Assembly: GCA_020445045.1 (NCBI GenBank)
Contig: JAGRHI010000264.1
Span: forward strand, 4,012 to 19,106
Reading direction: 5' to 3'
Source: Candidatus Competibacteraceae bacterium
GTDB lineage: Bacteria; Pseudomonadota; Gammaproteobacteria; Competibacterales; Competibacteraceae
Length of the DNA: 15,095 nt
Shown here: piece after piece, positions 5,306 to 13,836 of the stretch
How the letters are laid out: each line of letters begins with the position of its first letter
Numbering within the stretch: position 1 is the stretch's first letter
The notes under the pieces: generated by a model
What the model saw: only the letters and a program-made list of their open reading frames with translations
Databases searched by the model: none
What the model was told of the DNA's origin: nothing
Made by a program: the position numbers and the translations under genes

Positions 5306-6264
5306 TGACATCAGAATTATTAAAAAATGAACCCTATTCGATTCTGGTAGCGCACCATGAAGATGAGATACGCACACGTCTCAGAAAGACGCTGAGAGCA
5401 GCCGGTTATCCTCAAATCGCTATCGCTCAAAGCGGACGAAATACGATAAATCGGTTGTTGCGGGATAACTACCATCTACTGATTATTCCCCTCGAATTAC
5501 CAGACCTTAACTGCTGGCAACTCTTACGCATGATCGAGACGGGTGCGTTCTGTTCACCGCGACTGCCCGTGCTGATCGTCTGCGACGCTAGCCAGATTCC
5601 CTTGGCCGCACCCCTAACGCACGAACGCCATGCCCGGTTGCTGGCGCTGGACGCATTGATGCAATTACCGAGTGTGGTAGCCGCCTGTATCAGTGGACCC
5701 AAGAAGCCCACCATATTAATCATTGAGGATCACTTGGGTACGGCCCGACTCATCGAATTGAATTTGAGCACCGATTTTGAGGTTGAAATCGCCTTGACCG
5801 GCGAGGAAGGGCTAAGCACATGGCAAGCCAAGCAGCACGACCTGGTTCTGCTGGATTTGATGTTGCCGAACATGAACGGATTGGAGGTACTCCAACGCAT
5901 CAAAACCGAAAAATCCAGTCAGGTCGTCGCAATTATTACCGCCCGTTCGGAGCAAAAAACCCATCAGGCGTTGATGCTGGCGGGAGCGGCAGCTTTTTTA
6001 TCGAAACCCATTGATCTCCGCCAACTACCTGCCTTTTGTGAACGGATTTTACCTTATGGCGCTTATTTGAATTTGCGGGCGTTGCAAAATCGCCAGCAAG
6101 AGCGAGATCAGACCATTAATCAGCGCGTTCAAGCCGCTCATTTTTTATTGGAGTCAGGCCAAGCGGGCATGGCGGCCCAACACCTCAAGTGCGCAATCGC
6201 CGTGCAACCGGGTGAGGCGCTTGGAGATGATGAGTGGGCCACTCTGCTCACCGAGTTCGTGTAG
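5305..6264 (+). CDS. Tandem-receiver response regulator, first receiver degenerate, no DNA-binding output domain
   Basis: I chose ATG 5305 (319 aa) over ATG 5299 because GGGAGG (5292-5297) then sits 7 nt upstream and the start overlaps the previous stop (TAATG). Residues 11-120 form a receiver-like fold in which the phospho-accepting Asp is replaced by Pro62 (IIPLELPDL) and no conserved Lys is seen. Residues 136-250 form a complete receiver: acidic Glu141-Asp142 (LIIEDH), Asp184 (VLLDLMLPNMNG), Thr212 (ITA) and Lys234 (LSKP). The C-terminal 65 residues are helical (QAAHFLLESGQAGMAAQHLK) and look like a half-TPR, not a HTH or enzyme. Output is thus probably by protein contact. The likely phosphodonor is the kinase encoded at 9671-11269 (inference). 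Codon use is noticeably more AT-rich than in its neighbours, suggesting a different history. Confidence 0.88.
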   Translation: MTSELLKNEPYSILVAHHEDEIRTRLRKTLRAAGYPQIAIAQSGRNTINRLLRDNYHLLIIPLELPDLNCWQLLRMIETGAFCSPRLPVLIVCDASQIPLAAPLTHERHARLLALDALMQLPSVVAACISGPKKPTILIIEDHLGTARLIELNLSTDFEVEIALTGEEGLSTWQAKQHDLVLLDLMLPNMNGLEVLQRIKTEKSSQVVAIITARSEQKTHQALMLAGAAAFLSKPIDLRQLPAFCERILPYGAYLNLRALQNRQQERDQTINQRVQAAHFLLESGQAGMAAQHLKCAIAVQPGEALGDDEWATLLTEFV

Positions 6265-6289
6265 CCCCATTGAAAGAAAGCGAGGCCAC

Positions 6290-8368
6290 ATGAACGCCAC
6301 CCGATCATTGCCTATGGTCCTGCTGCTGGCGGTCCATGCCGTATTAGCCGAGGAAGATCTCGAAGCCATTTATGGCACCGAAGAACAGGGCAGCGAAGAA
6401 ATCATCAGTCTGGCCACGGGTTACAGCCAACCACTTGTTCGCGCCCCAGCCATCGCGACCGTGATCACGGCGGAAGAGATTGAAAAGCGGGGTGCCTTGA
6501 CCCTCGCGGATGCGCTGATCAGCGTCCCTGGCCTCCTGGTATCCACCGCGCGCGGGCTGAGCGATGTGTTCGTCATCCGAGGATTATTCCGGGAATTCAA
6601 CGCCCAGGTACTGCTGCTGGTCGACGGCTTCCCGATCAATGATTCTGTCTACGGCGGCCGACCGCAAGCATGGTCCATGCCGGTCCACGATATCGCCCGG
6701 ATTGAAGTCATGCGAGGACCTGGTTCGGCGCTCTACGGCGCCGACGCGATCGCTGGGGTCATCAACGTGATCACCAAAACCGCCGGGTCGATCCAGGGTG
6801 CCGAGATGGGTGCCTATGCTGGCCGCTTCGACACCTATGGCGGCTGGTTGCTCGGTGGCGACCGTTGGGGGGACATCAACCTGGCCCTGTACCTGGAAGC
6901 GGGGACCACCGTGGGGTACCGGAAAAGCATCGGCGCGGACGATCAGACCCGCCTGGATCGCCTGCTGGGCACAACGGCCTCCTGGGCGCCGGGTTCTCTC
7001 AACACGCAACGGGACGATCTCAATGCCCGCCTCAGTCTCAAGGGAGCACGGTGGCAATTCAACGCCGGCTATCAGGGGTTCCTGAATGTGGGCACCGGCG
7101 TGGGAACCACCCTGGCCCTCGATCCCGACGGCGATTTTAGCGTCGAACTGATCAACGCCGATTTCACGTACCACCTGTTCAGCAGCGACATCTGGACGGT
7201 CGAGGCCCAACTCGGCTATCTTGGCACCACCACTCGCGCCGACCTGACCCCCTACCCGTCCGGCGCCTTCGCCGGTCTTTTCCCCGCCGGGGTTCAGGAC
7301 CGGTTTCAGTTTCGCGTCGACCAGGAACGCGCCGGTCTGACCGCGATGTACGAGGCCATCCGGAATCACCGCATCCGCATGGGTGCGGGCATCAACGCCG
7401 CCGCCGTGAGCGATGTGGAAGAACAACGCAACTTTGTGACCGGACCCAACGGGATTCCCCTCCCCACTGGCCGGCTGATCGATGTCCGGATGCTGGGCGA
7501 ACCCCTGTTCATCTCCGAGCAAAACCGGACCAATCTTTATGGATTCTTGCAGGACGAGTGGCGATTCGCGCCGGACTGGACCCTGACGGCCGGCGTTCGA
7601 GTCGATCATTACTCGGATTTCGGCACCACCGTCAACCCCCGGCTGTCGCTGGTCTGGAACGTGTCGCCTCACCTGACCGCGAAGCTGCTGTACGGGCGGG
7701 CCTTTCGCGCGCCCTCGTTCACCGAACTGTATAGCAATAACGCCGCGCTGCTCGGCAATCCTGACCTCAAGCCGGAGACGATCAACACGGTGGAGCTGGG
7801 ACTGACCCAGCGCTGGAATCCTCGGCTATGGACCGGGATCAACCTCTTCGTGTACGAACTGGACCAGCACATTCGCGGCGAGCGCAACGCGAATACACCG
7901 GCGGAACCCAGCCGGGTGGTCAACGCCGCTGGAATCCGAGGTCATGGCCTGGAACTCGAAGCCGGCTACCAACTGACCCCGGCGTTGAATCTGGCCGCAA
8001 ACTACGCGTACCAAACCGCCGAGGATCAGGCGTTCGACGCCAGTCCCGGACTGGCACCCGAACAGCAGGGATACGGCGAACTCAACTGGCGGATCACGCC
8101 CGACTGGTCGCTGAACACCTACCTGAAATGGGTCGGCGAGCGGGCGCGGCAGCCCGGCGATGCGCGGGCTGCCCTGGACGACTACACCCTGGTCGGAGCC
8201 ACCTTGCGCCGCACCACGCCGAACGGCGATTGGGATGTGCGGTTCTCGATCCAGAACCTGCTGAATACGGATGCCCGGGAACCGACCTTCTATCCGGCCT
8301 CCCTCCCCGATGACATTCCGCTACCCGGCCGCGGCTTCACGATGCAGTGGCGCTGGAGGTTTCGATGA
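6290..8368 (+). CDS. TonB-dependent outer-membrane receptor
   Basis: This 692-aa protein starts at ATG 6290, 25 nt after the receiver gene, with GAGG just upstream; a longer frame from 6212 would overlap that gene and lacks a signal sequence. A signal peptide (cleavage about Ala20) is followed by a short acidic segment and EEIISLAT, a possible TonB box. The plug covers about 45-165 (VITAEEIEKRGALTLADAL, VFVIRGLF, VLLLVDGFPIN, VMRGPGSALYGADAIAGVIN). The barrel follows, with DEWRFAPDWTLTAGVRVDHY, NPRLSLVW, LLYGRAFRAPSF and NPDLKPETINTVELG, ending in an aromatic strand (QWRWRFR). It should take up a ligand that crosses the outer membrane with TonB energy; the ligand cannot be read from sequence. 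In my recollection this receptor subgroup is often found near PF04392 binding proteins and histidine kinases. Its stop overlaps the P450 start (ATGA). Confidence 0.93.
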   Translation: MNATRSLPMVLLLAVHAVLAEEDLEAIYGTEEQGSEEIISLATGYSQPLVRAPAIATVITAEEIEKRGALTLADALISVPGLLVSTARGLSDVFVIRGLFREFNAQVLLLVDGFPINDSVYGGRPQAWSMPVHDIARIEVMRGPGSALYGADAIAGVINVITKTAGSIQGAEMGAYAGRFDTYGGWLLGGDRWGDINLALYLEAGTTVGYRKSIGADDQTRLDRLLGTTASWAPGSLNTQRDDLNARLSLKGARWQFNAGYQGFLNVGTGVGTTLALDPDGDFSVELINADFTYHLFSSDIWTVEAQLGYLGTTTRADLTPYPSGAFAGLFPAGVQDRFQFRVDQERAGLTAMYEAIRNHRIRMGAGINAAAVSDVEEQRNFVTGPNGIPLPTGRLIDVRMLGEPLFISEQNRTNLYGFLQDEWRFAPDWTLTAGVRVDHYSDFGTTVNPRLSLVWNVSPHLTAKLLYGRAFRAPSFTELYSNNAALLGNPDLKPETINTVELGLTQRWNPRLWTGINLFVYELDQHIRGERNANTPAEPSRVVNAAGIRGHGLELEAGYQLTPALNLAANYAYQTAEDQAFDASPGLAPEQQGYGELNWRITPDWSLNTYLKWVGERARQPGDARAALDDYTLVGATLRRTTPNGDWDVRFSIQNLLNTDAREPTFYPASLPDDIPLPGRGFTMQWRWRFR

Positions 8369-9720
8369 ACACCGCTCCCGGCCCGCGCGGCTGGCCCCTG
8401 CTGGGATCCCTGCCCGACCTGGCGCGGGATCTGCCCGGATTCTGGATCGACCTGGCGTCCCGCCACGGGACGGTCGCCGCCTTCCGATCAGGGGTGGAAA
8501 CCTGCCATCTGGTGAGCGATCCCGCGCTCGTTGGCGATTTCTTTCAGCACGACACCCAGAGTTACTACAAGGGCAAGCATACCCAACGTCTGGCATCCGT
8601 GTTGGGTGAGGGACTCGCCCTGCTCAACGGTCCACCGTGGCAGCAACGACGGCAACTGCTCCAACCCGCGTTCGACCGGCGTCCGGTTTCACGCTGGCTC
8701 GATATCGTGACTGCGGCCTTTGAATCGCAGGTTCCCGTTTGGGACGAGGCCGCCGCCCGCGGCCGGCCGGTGGAAATGGTGAACGACATGCTTCGCCTCA
8801 CACAGGCGATCATTGTCCGTATCCTGTTCGGGCGGTCGGTTCAGCATCAGGTCACCACCTCGATTCTCGGCGCGGTCGATACGCTCAACCGCAATATGTT
8901 GCGTCATCTCCTGCGCGAAATGGTGCTGGGTGGCTGGCTGAATCGCTGGCCGCTACCGAGCACGCGTCGTTTCCATGCGGCTCTGGCGACCCTCCATGCC
9001 ACCATTGACGGATTGATTGCGGGTCAGGGCGAGGGCAACCAAGACGAGGACGCGCTCATCACGTTCCTCAGCAACGCCCGGGATGAACAGACCGGCGCGC
9101 GGCTCGCCTCCGCGCAAATTCGCGACGAACTCATCAACTTTTTCCTCGCCGGCCAAGAGACCACCGCCGTGGCGCTCGCGTGGATCATTCACCACCTCAC
9201 GACTCAGCCGGACTGGGTGGATCGGATTGCGGCCGAAGCCGACTCGGTCTTGAGCGGCCGAGCCCCGCTGATTGGCGACCTCTCCCGACTCACGATCACC
9301 CACCGCGTGATCAACGAAGCGCTACGGCTCACGCCACCCGTCTACGGGATCGGACGTCGGACCTTGATCGACGTGGAACTGGGGGGTTGGCGCATCCCGG
9401 CGGAATCGGTGGTGATTGCCAGTCCGTATGTCCTGCACCGGCATCCGGCCTATTGGGAGGCTCCGACGCGTTTCGATCCCGACCGTTTTTCCCCCAGCCA
9501 TCGCCTGTCCCCTCGTCCTCGCTACACCTATTTCCCGTTTGGCGGCGGCCCCCGGCGTTGTCCTGGGCGACATCTAGCCATGATGGAACTGCTGACGATC
9601 ATCGCCCAACTCGCACGGCGGTACCGATTTCATGGCGTGCCCGGGCCGCGGTTGGTCCCGCAAAGTGGAATCACCTTGCGTCCGCACCCCGGGGTTCTGG
9701 TGCGCTTGAGCCCGCGTTGA
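8365..9720 (+). CDS. Cytochrome P450 monooxygenase
   Basis: This 451-aa heme enzyme starts at ATG 8365, overlapping the receptor stop by 4 nt (ATGA), with GGAGG 5 nt upstream. Diagnostic motifs are in order: PGPRGWPLLG (N-terminal proline region), helix C W92-QQR-R96, the I-helix oxygen-activation motif AGQETT (262-267), E318-ALR321 of helix K, and the heme loop FPFGGGPRRCPG with the proximal ligand Cys399. There is no N-terminal membrane anchor, so it is likely cytoplasmic. P450s insert one oxygen atom from O2 into a substrate using electrons from partner proteins; no ferredoxin or reductase is in the window. The overall look (long I-helix, GPxxWPxxG start) recalls bacterial CYP4/CYP102-like fatty acid or terpene hydroxylases, but the substrate is unknown. 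Coupling to a TonB receptor suggests an imported substrate (inference). The 3' end overlaps the opposing kinase gene by 50 bp. Confidence 0.95.
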   Translation: MNTAPGPRGWPLLGSLPDLARDLPGFWIDLASRHGTVAAFRSGVETCHLVSDPALVGDFFQHDTQSYYKGKHTQRLASVLGEGLALLNGPPWQQRRQLLQPAFDRRPVSRWLDIVTAAFESQVPVWDEAAARGRPVEMVNDMLRLTQAIIVRILFGRSVQHQVTTSILGAVDTLNRNMLRHLLREMVLGGWLNRWPLPSTRRFHAALATLHATIDGLIAGQGEGNQDEDALITFLSNARDEQTGARLASAQIRDELINFFLAGQETTAVALAWIIHHLTTQPDWVDRIAAEADSVLSGRAPLIGDLSRLTITHRVINEALRLTPPVYGIGRRTLIDVELGGWRIPAESVVIASPYVLHRHPAYWEAPTRFDPDRFSPSHRLSPRPRYTYFPFGGGPRRCPGRHLAMMELLTIIAQLARRYRFHGVPGPRLVPQSGITLRPHPGVLVRLSPR

Positions 9721-11269
9721 ACCGCGGCGCGACCGGGAGCGGTATGACCACCCGAAAGCTGGACCCCCGGCCCAGGGTACTGGTCACGGTGATGGTCCCC
9801 CCGAGCAGATGGCAGACATTTCGGGTGATCGCCAACCCTAACCCCGTTCCGCCATAACGGCGCGTGTCGCTCATATCCACTTGACGAAACGGCTCGAAAA
9901 TGAGGTCGAGCTGGTCGGCGGGAATGCCGATACCCGAATCCGTGACCTCGATGGTCAAGCGATCCGCCGCGCTCCGTACTTCCAGCAACACCGTGCCCTC
10001 TCGGGTAAACTTGCAGGCGTTGTCCAACAGGTTGCGGATGATTTGCCGGATCTTGTCGCCGTCGAGTTCCACGCGTTCGACGCCCTCGCAGACCACGTCC
10101 ACGCGATTGCGATTGCGGGCGGCGAGCAGTTTCAGTACGGCGACCACCTCGTCCACCAAGGGGGGCAGTTCGATCCATTCCAACAGGACATCGCGTTTGC
10201 CCGCTTCGAGCGCAGCCAGTTCGAGCACTTGATTGATGCGGTACAAGAGTTCGTCGGACGCATGGAGCACGATCCCGAAATACTCGGCCAGCGTATCGAG
10301 AATCATCGGGTCGGCATCACCTTCCAAAAACTTTAATTTCTTTTCACTCTCCTGGGTGTACCCGATGATGGATTGAAGCGGCGTGCGCATCTCATGGGAC
10401 ATGGCGGCCAAAAAGGCGGATTTGTACCGGTCGGCGGTCAGCGCCAGGTCCCGCGCCGCACGGAGTTCTTGCGTTCGCATCAGCACTTCGGATTCCAGCA
10501 CGGCTTGGTGCTGGTCCAGTCGTTCCAACAGCGCGTTGAAGACCCGGCCGATCTCCCGGGTTTCTGCCGGACCCGCGACGTCGGCGCGCGCGCGGGTGCC
10601 TCCATGCTGTATCCGCCGCATCACGTCCGCCAAACTGTTGAGAGGCTCGGTGAGGCGACGCAGAAAATAGTGGAGGCCGACGCCGATGACCAGCGCTAGC
10701 GCCAGCGCGATCACCCCGTTCAGAACGAACAGCCAACCCCGCAGTTGCGCCAGGGGCGCCTTGCGCCAAGCGACCGCAACGTAGCCGAGTAATTGGGGCT
10801 GCGTTCGGGTCACCACCGGTACCGCATCATCGGTTCCCGTGCGCACCGGCACGACGAAATACCAACAGTCGCGATCCTCATGGATCGGCGCGGCTCGCAT
10901 CGGTTCTGGGCTCGACAGCGGCACGGACGGCCAGCGGCCCGCCCCGGGGGACGCCACCCACGTTTCAGCGTCGGGCTTGAGCAACGCAGCCTGGCGCACG
11001 CCGGGAAAAGTCGCGATTTGGGCAGCCCGCTCCCGCGCCGACGCCGGCGATTCCAGAAACACCAACCGGCTCTCGTGCGCCAATTGCCCGGTCACTTCGC
11101 CAAGGAGCGTCAGCAACAAGGATTCCAGACGCCAAGCCAACCAGCCGCTGGACACCAAGAAGATCGTCAGGGCCAGGCACAACAGACCCATGTTGGATAA
11201 AATTGTCAGTTGGCGTTGAAAGCTGCACGCTTCGAACACCTGCTGGATCGACGTTCGCACCTTCACCAT
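9671..11269 (-). CDS. Membrane sensor histidine kinase
   Basis: This 532-aa protein has a first membrane helix at about 27-47, a periplasmic sensor region (about 50-175), a second helix (about 179-200), a HAMP-like linker (about 200-255), and a dimerisation domain with the phospho-accepting His292 (AMSHEMRTPLQSIIGY). A catalytic ATPase domain (about 400-512) shows the N box (RNLLDNACKF), G1 (DSGIGIP), F box (FEPFRQ) and G2 (GGTGLGLAI). It is not a hybrid: no receiver follows. ATG 11269 overlaps the end of the binding-protein gene by 7 nt, so the two are co-translated. This suggests that the binding protein is its ligand-sensing partner, as in LuxP-LuxQ (inference). The tandem-receiver protein at 5305-6264 is the only response regulator in the window and the natural candidate target. 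Confidence 0.94.
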   Translation of the reverse strand: MVKVRTSIQQVFEACSFQRQLTILSNMGLLCLALTIFLVSSGWLAWRLESLLLTLLGEVTGQLAHESRLVFLESPASARERAAQIATFPGVRQAALLKPDAETWVASPGAGRWPSVPLSSPEPMRAAPIHEDRDCWYFVVPVRTGTDDAVPVVTRTQPQLLGYVAVAWRKAPLAQLRGWLFVLNGVIALALALVIGVGLHYFLRRLTEPLNSLADVMRRIQHGGTRARADVAGPAETREIGRVFNALLERLDQHQAVLESEVLMRTQELRAARDLALTADRYKSAFLAAMSHEMRTPLQSIIGYTQESEKKLKFLEGDADPMILDTLAEYFGIVLHASDELLYRINQVLELAALEAGKRDVLLEWIELPPLVDEVVAVLKLLAARNRNRVDVVCEGVERVELDGDKIRQIIRNLLDNACKFTREGTVLLEVRSAADRLTIEVTDSGIGIPADQLDLIFEPFRQVDMSDTRRYGGTGLGLAITRNVCHLLGGTITVTSTLGRGSSFRVVIPLPVAPRFNAGSSAPEPRGADAR

Positions 11270-12231
11270 ACGGGTAACACCAGATCAAATTGCCGCTCGA
11301 TGTTCCGATGGATGTCCAAGTCGAGATGCGTGGCGATCTTGAGATTGAGCGCGCGCTTGACCGCGCGCAAGACTTCGATGCTGGATGGGGTATCCGGAGT
11401 CCGCGACGCTCGGGAGGCCAGTTCCGCCAGCCGACGCCCCAATGCGATGTTGTCGGGATACAGCGCGAACAGAACCCCGCGGTTGACATGCAGGAGGCTG
11501 TTGGAAAACACCAGCAACCGCCGTTGCCAGCTTTTCTCGATCACCGCCGGCAGAATCGTTTCGGAGTCGATGATTCCGGTATCCGCCACCAGCCAGATCA
11601 CATCGGTTGCGGGATCGGCAGCTTGGAAGATGTGGTGAAACTGTTGGATGGACTCGCGTAGATCGCGGGCTTCAAGCGGTTCCAGTTTTAGGTCAAGCGC
11701 GGTGGCGGCGGTTCGAGCGAGACCCATCAGCCAACGGTCGTAAGTGGGATCGAACACCACCCAAACCCGCTGTTTCCCGGGCGCGAGTTGCTTGAGCGTG
11801 GCGAACAGCAGGGCCGGATCGACGGCGAGACCCACCCCCGCCACGTTCGGGCGGGTTTGCGGGGAGGCGTCCAACGCGCCGATGACCTGAGGCGTTTTCA
11901 GCCCGAGTTGTTCGTAGGTTTCGGTAGGCACCCGGCCCAAGGTGATGACGGCGGCGGGCGATTGCTGGTCCAACCAACGGCGCAGGGCCGGCACATCCGG
12001 GGCTTCGGGCAACGAGTACGAACGGGTCACCTCCGCAGTCAACCCTTGTTCGATCCCACTGAGAATGTCCGCGAAAATTTTCCGATAGGGCGTGTCGGTC
12101 TCCGGGTAGAGCACTGCCACCACGCGCGAGGTGGCACCGGCGACCACGCCGCTGACCGCGCTCGTGAGCAGAAGGATCATCGACAAACCCAGACCCAGCG
12201 CCACCTCGCGGCGCAAGCGGCGGGTGTGCAT
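11263..12231 (-). CDS. Periplasmic substrate-binding protein, PF04392 (ABC_sub_bind) type
   Basis: This 322-aa protein has a basic N-terminus (MHTRRLRRE), a hydrophobic segment (GLGLSMILLLTSAVSG) and probable cleavage near residue 33. The mature part begins VVAVLYPETDTPYRKIFADI, followed by IITLG-like AAVITLGRVPTETYEQL, a VVFDPTYDRWLM hinge strand, and DVIWLVADTGIIDSETI, LLVFSNSLLHVNRGVLFALY with NIALGRRLAEL: the pattern of the two-lobed PF04392 family. Members were named as ABC transporter binding proteins, but no permease or ATPase gene is here, so a sensory role with the overlapping kinase gene is more likely (inference). ATG 12231 is the only start after an in-frame stop; the strong AGGAGG (plus positions about 12250-12255) lies unusually far upstream, at about 17 nt. 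A GTG nearer to it is in another frame. Confidence 0.85.
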   Translation of the reverse strand: MHTRRLRREVALGLGLSMILLLTSAVSGVVAGATSRVVAVLYPETDTPYRKIFADILSGIEQGLTAEVTRSYSLPEAPDVPALRRWLDQQSPAAVITLGRVPTETYEQLGLKTPQVIGALDASPQTRPNVAGVGLAVDPALLFATLKQLAPGKQRVWVVFDPTYDRWLMGLARTAATALDLKLEPLEARDLRESIQQFHHIFQAADPATDVIWLVADTGIIDSETILPAVIEKSWQRRLLVFSNSLLHVNRGVLFALYPDNIALGRRLAELASRASRTPDTPSSIEVLRAVKRALNLKIATHLDLDIHRNIERQFDLVLPVW

Positions 12232-12367
12232 CGCGGTTGCCAGTCACTCCTCCTGAGCCAAAACGGGTTGTCGTTCTTGTTGAAGCCGCGCCCCGACCAT
12301 CAAGAATATGCGGTTATTCCCTTAAGATTTACCCAAGATCAAGCGGTTGGCAAGTCCGCTGGCCCCC

Positions 12368-13390
12368 TTACAAGGCTGGATCGTCCCGAATGCCTTTTTT
12401 GGCTTTCATTTCGCCGAGCAGTGGCTCCAGGTTGATCGCGTGAATGCTGGTCTTCAACCAGTATTGGTTGCGTTGCGATTCGGGGCCGGCTAACCAGGTC
12501 AGCAACCCACGCAGCGTGCGGGCGCACAAATCCGCTTGCAGTGTGGTTTGCGCCGCCCTTTTCTCCAAGGTCATGTGCTGGATCACGTTCAACACGGCAT
12601 CGACCGGATCGGAGCGCCCATCCTTCCGATTGCCTTCTCCGTTTTGCAGCTTTTTGAAAAATTCGAGAACGCGCTCCGGCGGATACAGCGCCAAGCCGAT
12701 CAGGGCCGCCGCCACCACTCCGGAATAAAACGGCCTCGGTTCGGGGTCGATGCCGTCGAGCAGTTCCAGTTCACGCTTGAACACGTCGACGGCCCGATAC
12801 AAATTCACCTCAGGCAGGGCGCGGCTCTGCTGGCCCCGGATGCCACCTCGCAGGGCGATGTTCAGCGCGTCGTTCAGAAAGCCGTGCTTGAGGCGCTTGG
12901 ATCGGGGCTGGAACCCGCACTCCCGGAAGCCCCCGTAAACTTGATCGTAGCGCGTCTTGGCGGCGGTGGACGCATCGAAGACCTCGTACAGCGCATCCAA
13001 CTCCGCTCGGGACGAGACCGGATAAATCGTGACGTGCAGAACGGCCGGGCGCGGCAGTTTGCCCTGCTCCCACAGATAACTTCGGGTGTGGCCGTCCACT
13101 TTGTAGTACATCCCGTCGAGACCCGCGGCGACGACGTGGGCCAGCTGCCGCGCCACCGCGCCCGCCGCCTGTTTGGCTTGTTTGAGATGCACGGCCCGCG
13201 CGTGGCGGGCGGTATTACGCTGGTGCGGATGGTTGGGGAGCGCAATCCACGCCTCCACCGTCATTTCAGCGGTCATGACACCGCCGATATCCGCCAGGAT
13301 TCGGAAATTGGACTCGGGAACGGCATTCGGAGCGGACGAGGGTTTGGCGGTCCCGAGCCCGGACCCTTTTCGCAAGGATTTTCTGGGCAA
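12368..13390 (-). CDS. ParB/Srx-like 'DGHTR' protein of mobile-element type
   Basis: This 340-aa frame starts at TTG 13390 with GAGGATGA upstream; ATG 13276 (MTAEMTVEAWIALPNHP) is an alternative that matches how related proteins usually begin. Residues about 43-170 carry VEAWIALPNHPHQRNTARHA, then YYKVDGHTRSYLWEQGKLP, then ALYEVFDASTAAKTRYDQV and GGFRECGFQP. The DGHTR motif belongs to the nucleotide-binding core of the ParB/sulfiredoxin superfamily. The remainder is helical and has no motif I know. Similar proteins occur on phages, plasmids and ICEs, so a role in partition or element maintenance is possible but not shown. A TATAAT box lies upstream on the minus strand (plus 13423-13428). The gene ends 136 bp before the binding-protein gene on the same strand, so read-through into that pair is possible. 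Confidence 0.68.
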   Translation of the reverse strand: MPRKSLRKGSGLGTAKPSSAPNAVPESNFRILADIGGVMTAEMTVEAWIALPNHPHQRNTARHARAVHLKQAKQAAGAVARQLAHVVAAGLDGMYYKVDGHTRSYLWEQGKLPRPAVLHVTIYPVSSRAELDALYEVFDASTAAKTRYDQVYGGFRECGFQPRSKRLKHGFLNDALNIALRGGIRGQQSRALPEVNLYRAVDVFKRELELLDGIDPEPRPFYSGVVAAALIGLALYPPERVLEFFKKLQNGEGNRKDGRSDPVDAVLNVIQHMTLEKRAAQTTLQADLCARTLRGLLTWLAGPESQRNQYWLKTSIHAINLEPLLGEMKAKKGIRDDPAL

Positions 13391-13651
13391 GATCTATCAT
13401 CCTCGTGACAAGACTTTTTCCAATTATAGATTATTTTAAAAGAAGCGCTCAGAAAACTTGAATTAATCATTTTTCTGTTTTTACTATATAGAGCAGGCGC
13501 ATAAAAAACCACGGGTCGCCCAATGAATGATCGGAATTTTGCTGGAGCACACCATAACGGGGCACGCCTTGACCAGATAGCCACCCGACGTGGCGCAAGC
13601 GCGTTCTCTGAGCGAATATTCTGATTATAAACAGATTTTAACGGAGAGCTT
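13391..13651. other. Intergenic AT-rich region between divergent accessory genes
   Basis: No gene is seen here. It holds a minus-strand TATAAT (13423-13428) ahead of the ParB-like gene, a CAGAAAA/TTTTCTG inverted repeat (about 13449-13476) and a plus-strand TATAAA-like box (about 13625-13631) ahead of the 58-aa ORF. It is a plausible bidirectional control region. Confidence 0.4.
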
Positions 13652-13828
13652 ATGCAAATTCGCAACCGGATCCAATCGGTCGACTCTTGGGGAGAAGAGC
13701 GCGGCGGGGGTCTTGCAACCGCCGCCACAGGGACTATCATAGGGGTACTATCGACAGCCGCCCCGCCTGGGGCAAAGGCGGCCCCCACCGTGATTAGCGG
13801 TGAGGACCTGACCACAACTGCAACGTAG
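13652..13828 (+). CDS. 58-aa small ORF with possible membrane segment
   Basis: From ATG 13652 the frame encodes 58 residues to TAG 13828. ACGGAGAG (13641-13648) gives a good ribosome binding site. The N-terminal third is charged (MQIRNRIQSVDSWGEERGGG); the middle (GLATAATGTIIGVLSTAAPPG) is small and hydrophobic, and could cross or lie on a membrane; the tail is Thr-rich (EDLTTTAT). It ends 8 nt before the next ATG, so the two genes are likely co-transcribed. No family is recognised. A leader peptide for the downstream gene is an alternative. Confidence 0.45.
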   Translation: MQIRNRIQSVDSWGEERGGGLATAATGTIIGVLSTAAPPGAKAAPTVISGEDLTTTAT

Positions 13829-13836
13829 GTGCAATC

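Noticed and set aside
6584..7672. 362-codon minus-strand frame inside the TonB receptor gene
   Set aside because: Composition (Gly, Val, Asp, His rich, no motif) is that of an antisense shadow of a GC-rich gene; the receptor motifs on the plus strand are unambiguous.
12536..13408. 290-codon plus-strand frame opposite the ParB-like gene
   Set aside because: Typical shadow composition, no start context, and the minus strand has the DGHTR and helix patterns with consistent third-position bias.
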